From JAIPEI01 sp964443135 (GTDB lineage: Bacteria > Desulfobacterota > DSM-4660 > Desulfatiglandales > HGW-15): a DNA stretch of 28,579 bases. Below the pieces are notes generated by a model. The model saw nothing but the letters and a program-made list of their open reading frames with translations. It searched no databases and was not told where the DNA came from. Shown here piece by piece: positions 6,039-13,975 of the stretch (its first letter is position 1; the number at the start of each line of letters is the position of its first letter). The DNA is taken from contig CAYUBQ010000050.1 of NCBI GenBank assembly GCA_964443135.1, forward strand, positions 1 through 28,579, in the 5' to 3' direction. A program made the position numbers and the translations under genes.

Positions 6039-8147
6039 TCAAGCGGGCTCCTCTTTCCCTTCCCGAAGCCGGTTCAGCCGTTCGTAGACCCCGCCCAGGG
6101 CCATGAGCTCCTCGTGGGTCCCCTCCTCCCGGATGCGCCCGGCCTGCATGACGAGGATCCGGTCGGCCTCGCGAATCGTGGAGAGCCTGTGGGCCACCAC
6201 GATCGTGGTCCGCCGTCGGGAGATCCGCGTGACCGCCTGCTGGATCAGCCGTTCCGTCTCGGGATCCACGCTGGAGGTGGCCTCGTCCAGGATGAGCAGG
6301 GCCGGGTCCCCGGCCAGGGCGCGGGCAAAGGAGAGGAGCTGCCGCTCTCCCACGGAGAGCGTGGCGCCCCCCTCCCCGATCTCGTGGTGAATGCCGCCGG
6401 GGAGGCGGCCCACGAAGTGGTGGGCGTTCGCCTCACGGAGGGAGCGCTCCACGTCTTCCGGCGACACCTCCTCCCGGCCCAGGGCCACGTTGTCGTAAAG
6501 GGTCCCGGCAAAAAGGAACACGTCCTGCATGACCAGGCCGATCTGTTTCCGAAGGGCCTCTCTGGGCCAGCGCCTCAACTCCACACCGTCGACCAGGATC
6601 TTCCCCTGCTGCGTCTCGTAGAGCCGTTCGATCAGGTGGATCAGCGTCGTCTTCCCGCTCCCCGTGGGACCCACCAGGGCGATCGTCTCCCCAGGGCTCA
6701 CCTCGAAGGAGATCTCCTTCAGGACCGGCTGCTCCGGCCGGTACCCGAACGTCACCCGCCGGAACTCCACGGCACCGGCCGGGCGGCCGGGCATTACGTC
6801 CTCTTCGGGTTCGGGCGTCTCCTCCCCGGAGTGATCCATGAACTCGAAGATCCGTTCGGTGGAGGCCATGGCCGCCTGCATGATGTTGTACTTCTCGCTC
6901 AGATCCCGGATGGGCTTGAAGAACATCTGCATGTAGCTCACAAAGGCCACCAGGGAGCCGAGCGAGAGCTGCTCCCGGAGGACCTGCCCTCCTCCGTACC
7001 ACAGGAGGAGGGCGACGGCGAAGGAGGCGAGCAGCTCCATCAGGGGCATGAACACCGCGAAGATCCGGATCTGCCTCATGCCGGCCAGGTAGTTCTCGTG
7101 GTTGATGGCGGCAAACGCCCGCATCTGCTCCGCTTCGCGGGAGAACAGCTGGATGATGCGCATGCCGGCGATCCGTTCCTGGAGAAAGGCGTTCAGCTTG
7201 GAGATCTTCTGCCGCAGCTGCCGGAAGGCCTCCCGCGCCATGGAGCTGAACAGGAGGGTCAGACCGAAAATCAGGGGCAGCAGGGCGAAGCAGACCAAGG
7301 CCAGCCTCCAGTTCAGGGCCAGGAGGATGACGACGATGCCCAGCAGGAGAAACACGTCCTTGAACACGGTGACCAGGACGGACTTGAACAGCTCGTTCAG
7401 GTTCTCGATGTCGTTGGTGGCACGGGTGACGAGACGACCCACGGGGTGGCGGTCGAAAAACCGCATGGCCTGGCCCTGCATCCGTTCGAAGAGCCGGATA
7501 CGGATGCCGTGCATGATGAACTGCCCGGCTCTTTCCAGGAGCACGTGCTGGACGTAGCCGAAGGCGAAGGCCAGGGCGAGGATCACGAGGATGAGCAGGC
7601 CGATCCCGGCCACGCCGTCCAGGTCCGCATGCCGGATTCGCGCCAGCTCGGAGGGCTCGAGGCGGTTCAGGACCTCCAGGGGGACCGCCACCCCGCCTTC
7701 CTCGAGGGCGAACACCCGGCCGGTGCGGTCCGTGTCCCCCAGCGCGGCGGCCCGTTCGGCGGGCACCCGGTAGTATCGCTCCCGGGAAAGGACGCCCGCT
7801 TCCCTCAGCCGGTTGACGGTCCGGGGGTCCAGCGAGTCCAGCGACCCGCCCGAGATCAGGCCGAAACGGCCGTCTCTTCCCGGTTCGACGAGGCCGGGAC
7901 GGGACTCCGGCTCCGGCGCGCGTGGGATCTCGATCCGGTACCAGGAGGCCAGGATGTACCGGTCGATGGCCACCTTGGAGAGGTAGGGCGGCGCCAGGTC
8001 CAGGGCCGTGACGGCAAGCGTCAGCAGAAGGGCCCACAGGATGATCCGGGCGTAGGGCCGGGCAAAGGGCAGGAGACGCCTCAGGAGCCTCAGGTTGTAA
8101 GGCTTGCCGAGCTCTCCCTCCTCCATGTATCCGTACTCGCCGTACAT
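6039..8147 (-). CDS. Heterodimeric ABC exporter, BmrD/YheH-like subunit
   Basis: A 702-residue membrane-plus-ATPase half transporter. TM1 spans ~35-60, TM2 begins ~182, and about 115 residues sit between them outside the membrane, like the extracellular domain of Bacillus BmrD. The nucleotide-binding domain has Walker A GPTGSGKTT (~491), Walker B LLILDEATSSVD (~614) with the catalytic Glu, and AHRLS with the switch His (~648). The signature is LSVGE instead of LSGGQ. In asymmetric exporters the deviant signature of one subunit faces the degenerate Walker B of the other, which is what the adjacent gene shows. GAGGGG precedes the ATG. Exports drugs, lipids or another hydrophobic substrate; the substrate cannot be read from sequence. 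Confidence 0.9.
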   Translation of the reverse strand: MYGEYGYMEEGELGKPYNLRLLRRLLPFARPYARIILWALLLTLAVTALDLAPPYLSKVAIDRYILASWYRIEIPRAPEPESRPGLVEPGRDGRFGLISGGSLDSLDPRTVNRLREAGVLSRERYYRVPAERAAALGDTDRTGRVFALEEGGVAVPLEVLNRLEPSELARIRHADLDGVAGIGLLILVILALAFAFGYVQHVLLERAGQFIMHGIRIRLFERMQGQAMRFFDRHPVGRLVTRATNDIENLNELFKSVLVTVFKDVFLLLGIVVILLALNWRLALVCFALLPLIFGLTLLFSSMAREAFRQLRQKISKLNAFLQERIAGMRIIQLFSREAEQMRAFAAINHENYLAGMRQIRIFAVFMPLMELLASFAVALLLWYGGGQVLREQLSLGSLVAFVSYMQMFFKPIRDLSEKYNIMQAAMASTERIFEFMDHSGEETPEPEEDVMPGRPAGAVEFRRVTFGYRPEQPVLKEISFEVSPGETIALVGPTGSGKTTLIHLIERLYETQQGKILVDGVELRRWPREALRKQIGLVMQDVFLFAGTLYDNVALGREEVSPEDVERSLREANAHHFVGRLPGGIHHEIGEGGATLSVGERQLLSFARALAGDPALLILDEATSSVDPETERLIQQAVTRISRRRTTIVVAHRLSTIREADRILVMQAGRIREEGTHEELMALGGVYERLNRLREGKEEPA

Positions 8148-8173
8148 GCCCCCCTCAGGTGTTGGATTCCGGC

Positions 8174-9958
8174 TCAGGAGCCGGCATCCTCCAGCCGGCG
8201 CTCCAGACGGCGCCGGGTGTAGAGCGCGGCGTACGCGCCGCCTTTTTCCAGCAGGTCTGCGTGATTTCCCTCCTCCACGAGCCGTCCCCGCTCCAGGACG
8301 AAGATCCGGTCCGCCCGGCGGATCGTCGAGAGCCGGTTGGAGACGAACAGGGTGGTCCGGCCGGCGCGCCGGGCCAGGATGCGGTTCAGGATCCGGGCCT
8401 CGGTGCGCGTGTCCACCATGGACAGCGCGTCGTCCAGGATGAGCACGGGCGGGTCGGAGACCAGGGCCCTCGCGATGGTCAACCGCTGCCGCTGTCCGCC
8501 GGAGAGGGAGAGTCCCCGCTCCCCCACGAGCGTGTCCAGGCCGCGGTCGAGCTCCTGGAGCTCCTCGTAGAGCTGGGCGGTCCTGAGGGCGTCGACGAGG
8601 ATCTCGTCCGGGATGTCCCGCCTCCCGAGGAGCAGGTTGTTCCGAAAGGTGTCCGAGAAGAGGAGGGTCTCCTGGGTCACCACACCGATGCGGCCCCGGA
8701 GTTCACCCAGGTCGGTGCGCGTGACGTCCACGCCGTCGAGATACACGGTCTCCTCCGGGATCGGGAGCAGCCGGGGGATCGAGAGCAGCAGCGAGGTCTT
8801 GCCGGATCCCACCCGGCCCACGACCGCCGCGGTCCAAGCCGCGTCGACGGCCAGGCGGACGTCCCGAAGGGCGTGGTGCCGCTGCCCGGGGTAGCGGACG
8901 GTGAGCCCCTCGATCCGGATGCTGCCCCGGAGAGGTTCGGGGAGCGGCTCGGGGTCCGGGGCCGAGACGATGTCGGGCGTCTCCTGGAGGATCCGGCGGA
9001 TCCGCTTCATGGAGGTGGCCCCCCGCTGCATCAGGTTGACCACCCATCCCATGGCCATGAGGGGCCAGGCCAGCAGGTTGAGGTAGGTGGTGAAGGCCAC
9101 GAAGTCGCCGGTGGAGATCCGGTCCAGGATGGCCAGGCGGCCGCCGAACCAGACCACCACGCAGAGACCCAGGTTCGTGAACACCACCATCAGAGGAAAG
9201 AGCAGGGCGAGGGTTCGGGCGAGGCGGAGGTTCTCGTCCACGTAACGCTCGCCTTCCCTCCGCAGGCGATCCAGGGTCCAGGACTCCCGGGCATAGGCCT
9301 TGACCACCCGGATTCCCGAGGCGGCCTCCCGGACCCGCTCGGTGAGGTCGGCAAAGACCTGCTGGACCCGCTCGTAGCCCGATGCCATGCGCCGGGTCAG
9401 CCTGCGGGAGAAGTAGACGATGAACGGCATGGGGATGAGGGCGAGCAGGGTGAGCCTGGGGCTGATGTGGAACATGAAGCCGACGGCGGCGGTCCCCAGG
9501 ACCAGGGAGTCGGTCAGGGCCACCAGGCCCATGCCGGCGGCCATCCGGACGGCGTTCAGGTCGTTGGTGGCGCGGGCCATGATGTCGCCGGTTCGAGCCG
9601 AACGGTAAAAGGAGGGGCTGAGGGTCTGCAGGTGCTCGTAGAGGCGGTTTCGGAGCTTCTCCTCGACCATGCGGGAGTGGCCCAGCAGGGCGATTCGCCA
9701 GAGGCAGCGGAAGACGGCGATGGCGGCGGCCAGACCCAGGATGGCGGCGGCGTGACGGACGAGGAGGGACCGCGTGGCCTCGAGGGTGGTCAGGGCGTCC
9801 ACGGCGGACCGGAGGATGAGCGGGATCTGGAGCTGCAGGAAATCCACCAGCAGGAGAAAGAACAGGCCTGCGGCGAGCCGGCCGGCGTGTTCCCGGAACA
9901 TGGGAACCAGCGGTCGAAACGGCCCGATCGCCTCCCAGAAGTCGGTTCGTGGATTCAT
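8174..9958 (-). CDS. Heterodimeric ABC exporter, BmrC/YheI-like subunit
   Basis: A 594-residue half transporter with six predicted TM helices followed by an ATPase domain: Walker A GRVGSGKTS (~381), canonical signature LSGGQ, Walker B VLILDDALSMVD (~506) with Asp in place of the catalytic Glu, and SNRLS (~538) where the switch His would be. These changes mark it as the subunit that contributes the non-hydrolysing site. AAGGAG precedes the ATG at 9958; the frame continues 28 codons upstream (to 10042), but that stretch overlaps the promoter and has no ribosome site. It is the promoter-proximal gene, 26 nt ahead of its partner, the same order as bmrC-bmrD (yheI-yheH). Confidence 0.9.
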   Translation of the reverse strand: MNPRTDFWEAIGPFRPLVPMFREHAGRLAAGLFFLLLVDFLQLQIPLILRSAVDALTTLEATRSLLVRHAAAILGLAAAIAVFRCLWRIALLGHSRMVEEKLRNRLYEHLQTLSPSFYRSARTGDIMARATNDLNAVRMAAGMGLVALTDSLVLGTAAVGFMFHISPRLTLLALIPMPFIVYFSRRLTRRMASGYERVQQVFADLTERVREAASGIRVVKAYARESWTLDRLRREGERYVDENLRLARTLALLFPLMVVFTNLGLCVVVWFGGRLAILDRISTGDFVAFTTYLNLLAWPLMAMGWVVNLMQRGATSMKRIRRILQETPDIVSAPDPEPLPEPLRGSIRIEGLTVRYPGQRHHALRDVRLAVDAAWTAAVVGRVGSGKTSLLLSIPRLLPIPEETVYLDGVDVTRTDLGELRGRIGVVTQETLLFSDTFRNNLLLGRRDIPDEILVDALRTAQLYEELQELDRGLDTLVGERGLSLSGGQRQRLTIARALVSDPPVLILDDALSMVDTRTEARILNRILARRAGRTTLFVSNRLSTIRRADRIFVLERGRLVEEGNHADLLEKGGAYAALYTRRRLERRLEDAGS

Positions 9959-10013
9959 GACGCTCCTTCGCGCGGCTCCCCCGTCTTGCGCCCAGAAGAG
10001 AGGGCCTCGTACG

Positions 10014-10042
10014 GGGATACTGGAGGGTGGAAGGGTTGTCAA
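10014..10042 (-). promoter_or_regulatory. Sigma-70 type promoter candidate for the ABC exporter
   Basis: On the minus strand TTGACA (10042-10037) and TATCCC (10019-10014) are 17 nt apart. The -35 box is perfect and the -10 box weak. It lies about 55 nt upstream of the ATG at 9958. Confidence 0.45.
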
Positions 10043-10086
10043 GCCGCGGCCGGGTCACGGGGTGGAACGGACGTGTGGGTTTCGTC

Positions 10087-10115
10087 TTGAGAAAATTCCC
10101 GGGAAACCCTATCCT
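10087..10115 (+). promoter_or_regulatory. Sigma-70 type promoter candidate for the MEMO gene
   Basis: TTGAGA (10087-10092) and TATCCT (10110-10115) are 17 nt apart, about 60 nt before the ATG at 10175. It is divergent from the ABC promoter, 45 nt away. Confidence 0.4.
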
Positions 10116-10174
10116 CTTGGGCAACCGGGATCGGACGCAGACCCGGTTGGACCCCCAAGGTCGAGGAGAAGACC

Positions 10175-11095
10175 ATGCAGAGGCTGATCGTCTGCTTGAT
10201 GGCTCTGTTTCTGGGGACTCCGCTGATGTGGTGGCTCCAGGCGAAAGGGGCGGACGCGGAAGGGGCAGGGGACGAAGACGTCCGCCGGTCCATCCTTCAG
10301 GGATCCTGGTATCCCGCGGAGGCGGGCGCCCTGCACCGGTTGATCCGAAACCGCCTCTCGGAAGCGACCCCGCCGGACATCCAGGGCCGCATCCGCGCCC
10401 TGGTGGTTCCCCACGCAGGGTATGCCTACTCGGGCGGGGTCGCGGCCGGTGCCTATCGGTTGATTCGGAAAGGGGCGTTCGATCGGGTGGTCCTGATCGG
10501 TCCCAGCCACCGCCGGGGATTCGAAGGCGTTTCGGTGGCTCGCCACGCGGCCTACGAGACGCCGCTGGGGCTCGTCCCGGTGGACCGGGGCGCGGCCGAC
10601 CGGCTCATCGCCTCGAGCCGCATGATCCGCTTCGTGCCCGAGGCCCACGCCGTCGAGCATTCCTTGGAGATCCAGCTCCCGTTCCTTCAGGTCGTTTTGG
10701 GGACCTTCCGTGTCGTGCCGGTGGTGATGGGCAGGCAGGGCCTGAACAGCTGCAGGGTCCTGGCGGAAAGCCTGTCGAGCGTGCTGGGGGACGGGGAGGG
10801 GACCTTGATCGTGGCGAGCACCGATCTTTCCCACGACCACGACGACGAAACCGCACGCGCCCTCGACAGCGTCTTCATTCGGCACCTGACGGCGTTCGAC
10901 CCGGAGGGCCTGATCCGCGCCCTGGCGGCCGGTCAGTGCGAGGCGTGCGGAGGAGGTCCCGCCGCCGCGGCCCTGATGGCGGCCCGAATGCTCGGGGCCG
11001 AACGGTGCGTCGTTCTCGACCACGCGACTTCAGGGGATGTGACCGGGGATCGCGAACGGGTGGTGGGATACGTGTCTGCGGCCGTCGTCGAGTGA
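10175..11095 (+). CDS. MEMO1-family protein (AmmeMemoRadiSam system protein B) with signal peptide
   Basis: A 306-residue protein. Family motifs in order: VVPHAGYAYSGG, IGPSHRRGFEG, VEHSLEIQLPFL, ASTDLSHDHDD and CGGGPAAAALMAARMLG, with the conserved His/Asp/Cys of the MEMO metal site (related to extradiol dioxygenases). The N-terminus (MQRLIVCLMALFLGTPLMWW, then AKGADA) looks like a Sec signal peptide, so the domain is probably periplasmic. GGAGAA lies just before the ATG. Bacterial MEMO proteins usually occur with an AMMECR1 protein and a radical SAM enzyme; neither is next to it here. Reaction unknown. Confidence 0.85.
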   Translation: MQRLIVCLMALFLGTPLMWWLQAKGADAEGAGDEDVRRSILQGSWYPAEAGALHRLIRNRLSEATPPDIQGRIRALVVPHAGYAYSGGVAAGAYRLIRKGAFDRVVLIGPSHRRGFEGVSVARHAAYETPLGLVPVDRGAADRLIASSRMIRFVPEAHAVEHSLEIQLPFLQVVLGTFRVVPVVMGRQGLNSCRVLAESLSSVLGDGEGTLIVASTDLSHDHDDETARALDSVFIRHLTAFDPEGLIRALAAGQCEACGGGPAAAALMAARMLGAERCVVLDHATSGDVTGDRERVVGYVSAAVVE

Positions 11096-11134
11096 AGGGA
11101 AGGCGCATTCGACGGACCGGGGAGGAGGCGTTGG

Positions 11135-11599
11135 ATGATCAGAGAGGAACGGATTATTTACCTGGGGAACGTGGTCCACGTGGCCGGGGCCGACGGCGAG
11201 GTGAGCCCGCGGGAAGGCGAGGCCATCGAACGGGTGCGGGAGGCGTTGGGCGCCCCGGCGGACGATCTGGCCGAGGCGCTCCAGTCCGTGGCCCGGGGCA
11301 GCCACAGCATCGCGCCGGTGGGCCGTTTTTCGGATCGTGTCCGGAACCTCGAGGACATGATCTACGTGGCCGTCTGCGACGGCCGGTTTTCGGACGCGGA
11401 AAAGCCGGAGGTGATCTCCTTTGCCAAGGAGGTGGGCGTCAGCCAGACGCAGGTGAATCGGATCCTGAAGGAGGCCAAGGATCGCCGGTCGCCGGATGGA
11501 TCCACCGGGACCACCTGTCCCGGCTGCGCGCAATCGATTCCCTCGGGGTCCCGTTTCTGCCCTGCCTGCGGGAGGGACATCAGGGGAGCCTCTCTCTGA
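11135..11599 (+). CDS. TerB-like domain protein with C-terminal zinc ribbon
   Basis: A 154-residue protein. The N-terminal ~115 residues are helical with two acidic repeats (HVAGADGEVSPREGE and YVAVCDGRFSDAEKP), the TerB/DjlA-type metal-binding pattern. The C-terminus holds a CPGC...CPAC zinc ribbon (about 128-146). GGAGGAGG stands six bases before the ATG. TerB domains are linked to tellurite and stress responses and often act as scaffolds, but the precise role is unknown. It lies between the MEMO gene and recG, in the same direction, with only 25 nt from its stop to the recG start chosen here. Confidence 0.75.
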   Translation: MIREERIIYLGNVVHVAGADGEVSPREGEAIERVREALGAPADDLAEALQSVARGSHSIAPVGRFSDRVRNLEDMIYVAVCDGRFSDAEKPEVISFAKEVGVSQTQVNRILKEAKDRRSPDGSTGTTCPGCAQSIPSGSRFCPACGRDIRGASL

Positions 11600-11624
11600 C
11601 CGGCTGCGCCGGCGGCGTTCATGG

Positions 11625-13751
11625 GTGGAAGGACTGAAGAATCCGCACAGGAATCATCCCCTGAAAGACGCACGGACCGTCGACCGGCCCCTGTCCGTTC
11701 TCCGAGGCGTGGGTCCGGCGCGGGCCGGTCGCTTCGAGCGCAAGGGGATCCTCACCGTGGGAGACCTCCTCTTCCACACTCCTTCGCGCTACGATGACCG
11801 CAAGCGGTTCACCCCCATACACGAGCTTCGACCCGGCGTGGCCGCCCAGGTTCGGGGCACGGTGGTGTCCGGCAGGGAGATTCGCGGCCGAAGGGGGAGG
11901 AAACCGGTCTTTCGCATCGTGGTTCGCGATCGCACCGGGGAGCTCGGCCTGGTCTGGTTCCGCTACCGCAAGGCCCACCTGGAGCGTCTGGTCGTCCCCG
12001 GGGGCGAGCTCACGGCGTGGGGCCGCGTGCAGTCCGTAGGGGGTTCTCCGCAGATCGCGCATCCCGAGGTCCATCCCGTGGGAGCGGGTACGAGCCCGGT
12101 TCCCCCGGGGATTCACGCCGTCTACCCCGCCGTGGACGGGATCCCGGACGGCGTGCTCCGGTCCGCCGTCCACGCCGCCCTGGATCGCTTCGGACCCGAG
12201 GTCGTCGACCCCGTCCCAAGGGCCGTCCTGGAAAATCTGAGCCTTCCTCCGCTGGCGGAGGCCCTGGAGCGGGTGCACCGGCCTTCGAGGGACGAGTCTC
12301 CGGAGGTCCTGAACCGCTTCGAGACCCCGGCCCAGCTTCGCCTCCTGTTCGACCGCTTCCTGGGGGTCATGCTCTCCTTCTCCGTGCTTCGGCCGTCCCG
12401 CCGTACAAACGCCGCACGACCGTTCCCGTTTCCCGCGGAAGGCCTCGAGGATTTGGAGAACCGTTTGCCGTTTCGATTCACCCCGGGCCAGAGATCCGCC
12501 GTGAGGGATCTGATGCGGGACATGGCGCGGGAGCGGCCCATGCAGAGACTGGTGATGGGCGACGTGGGCTGCGGAAAGACCGCCGTGGCCGCGGCTGCGG
12601 TCCACCTGTGCGTTCGAGGAGGAGCCCAGGCGGCCGTCATGGCGCCCACCCGCCTTCTGGCGGAGCAGCACGCTGAAACCTTTCACGGTCTGTCCGAGGC
12701 GCTGGGGCTGCGGCCCGGGCTCTTCACGGGAGGCACGAAGGGTCCGGAACGGCGCCGTCTCCTGGACGGGATCCGAAGCGGGGAGATCAACCTGGTGATC
12801 GGCACCCACACCCTGGCCCGGGAGGGGGTGACCTTCAAGGACCTCGGCCTGGCGGTGATCGACGAGCAGCAGCGGTTCGGCGTGCGGGCACGCACGCGCA
12901 TGGCCGGGAAAGGAGAAAGCCCGCACCTCCTCGTGCTGACGGCGACCCCTATTCCGCGCACCCTGGCCATGACCGCCTACGGCGACCTGGACATCTCCCT
13001 GATCGAAGATCGCCCCGAAGGACGCCTTCCCGTGACCACCCGGCTGGTCGAGGAGGACCGGAAGCGGGACCTTGCCCGTTTCCTGGCAGAGCGCATGGAG
13101 GCGGGCGAGCAGGTGATCGTTGTCTGCCCGGCGGTGGAGGCCTCGGAGGAGAGAGGGCTCAAGGACGCCGCGTCCATGGCGGAGGGGTTGGAGCGGCTCT
13201 ACGGGGAGCGGTACCGGGTGGGCCTGGTCCACGGCCGCCTCCCGGAGGAGGAGCGGCTGAGGGTTGTGGAGCGATTCCGGCGGGGGGATCTGAACCTTCT
13301 CGTGGCCACCACGGTGATCGAGGTGGGCATGCACGTGCCGAACGCCACCGTCATGGTGATCGAGCACCCGGAGCGGTTCGGCCTGGCCCAGCTCCACCAG
13401 CTCCGAGGGCGGGTGGGGCGCGGGCACGTCCAGGGAACCTGCTGCCTGGTCCGATCGCCGGGCCTGTCGGAGCGGGGGCTTGCCCGTTTGAAGACCCTGG
13501 TGGAGGTCTCCGACGGTTTCCGCATCGCCGAGCAGGACCTGCTCATGCGGGGGCAGGGCGAGCTCACCGGTTGGCGCCAGGCCGGCCCGGGTGATCTCGA
13601 CCTGGAGGAGGTCCTGGCCCACCCGCAGCTCCTCCGCGGGGCCAGGCGGGCGGCGGAGGAGATCCTCAGGATCGACCCGGAGCTCGGGCGGCCGGAGCAC
13701 GCCCCGCTCCGGCGCGTGGTGGACGGGATTCTGGAGAGGACCCGGGAGTGA
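11625..13751 (+). CDS. recG: ATP-dependent DNA helicase RecG
   Basis: A branch-migration helicase that reverses stalled forks and processes Holliday junctions. About 708 residues from the GTG chosen here. The wedge/OB domain starts with RPLSVLRGVGPARA and LLFHTPSRYDD. The helicase core has Walker A GDVGCGKT (~312), DEQQRFG (~413; usually DEQHRFG), TATPIPRT, and a C-terminal half with VHGRLPEEE, TTVIEVGMHVPNA and QLRGRVGRG. The start is uncertain: no good ribosome site precedes GTG 11625, and the open frame extends back to 11496 into the previous gene. Conserved sequence begins about 22 residues after the GTG. It ends 15 nt before the carB promoter. Confidence 0.95.
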   Translation: MEGLKNPHRNHPLKDARTVDRPLSVLRGVGPARAGRFERKGILTVGDLLFHTPSRYDDRKRFTPIHELRPGVAAQVRGTVVSGREIRGRRGRKPVFRIVVRDRTGELGLVWFRYRKAHLERLVVPGGELTAWGRVQSVGGSPQIAHPEVHPVGAGTSPVPPGIHAVYPAVDGIPDGVLRSAVHAALDRFGPEVVDPVPRAVLENLSLPPLAEALERVHRPSRDESPEVLNRFETPAQLRLLFDRFLGVMLSFSVLRPSRRTNAARPFPFPAEGLEDLENRLPFRFTPGQRSAVRDLMRDMARERPMQRLVMGDVGCGKTAVAAAAVHLCVRGGAQAAVMAPTRLLAEQHAETFHGLSEALGLRPGLFTGGTKGPERRRLLDGIRSGEINLVIGTHTLAREGVTFKDLGLAVIDEQQRFGVRARTRMAGKGESPHLLVLTATPIPRTLAMTAYGDLDISLIEDRPEGRLPVTTRLVEEDRKRDLARFLAERMEAGEQVIVVCPAVEASEERGLKDAASMAEGLERLYGERYRVGLVHGRLPEEERLRVVERFRRGDLNLLVATTVIEVGMHVPNATVMVIEHPERFGLAQLHQLRGRVGRGHVQGTCCLVRSPGLSERGLARLKTLVEVSDGFRIAEQDLLMRGQGELTGWRQAGPGDLDLEEVLAHPQLLRGARRAAEEILRIDPELGRPEHAPLRRVVDGILERTRE

Positions 13752-13766
13752 AGGTTGAGTTTCCCC

Positions 13767-13796
13767 TTGACACCCCGGAGACCACCTCCCTATATT
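13767..13796 (+). promoter_or_regulatory. Sigma-70 promoter of the carB operon
   Basis: TTGACA (13767-13772) and TATATT (13791-13796) are 18 nt apart, with transcription expected near 13803. That leaves a leader of about 170 nt before the carB ATG at 13976. Confidence 0.75.
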
Positions 13797-13842
13797 AGCT
13801 CCGCTTAAGGAAACTCCTTTTAAATGAGCAGAACTGGATGTC

Positions 13843-13858
13843 CCGCGGGCAACCGCGG
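13843..13858 (+). promoter_or_regulatory. GNRA-capped hairpin in the carB leader
   Basis: CCGCGG (13843-13848) pairs with CCGCGG (13853-13858) around a GCAA tetraloop. GCAACCG (13849-13855) could instead pair with CGGTTGC (13878-13884) inside the terminator hairpin downstream, so the two structures could be mutually exclusive. Confidence 0.5.
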
Positions 13859-13864
13859 CGGCCG

Positions 13865-13901
13865 ACCCACGGAGGCCCGGTTGCGGGTCCGTGGGTTTTT
13901 T
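13865..13901 (+). terminator. Intrinsic terminator (possible attenuator) in the carB leader
   Basis: ACCCACGGA (13865-13873) pairs with TCCGTGGGT (13888-13896), with an inner CCCG/CGGG stem and a GTTG loop, followed by Ts to 13901. It lies between the promoter and the carB start. It either ends a ~100-nt RNA or controls read-through into carB. Confidence 0.75.
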
Positions 13902-13975
13902 GCCGTACGGGCCGGCAGGCGCGACCGCGAGAGTCCGTTTTTTTTCCGGGTGTCCCCAGGAAAGGAGACCACACC

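Noticed and set aside
6015..8222. 735-codon plus-strand frame opposite the ABC exporter
   Set aside because: Antisense shadow; the minus strand encodes complete ABC motifs. The same reasoning applies to 8159-10090 (+), 11619-13700 (-), 16490-18763 (-), 20122-22707 (-) and 23675-26335 (-).
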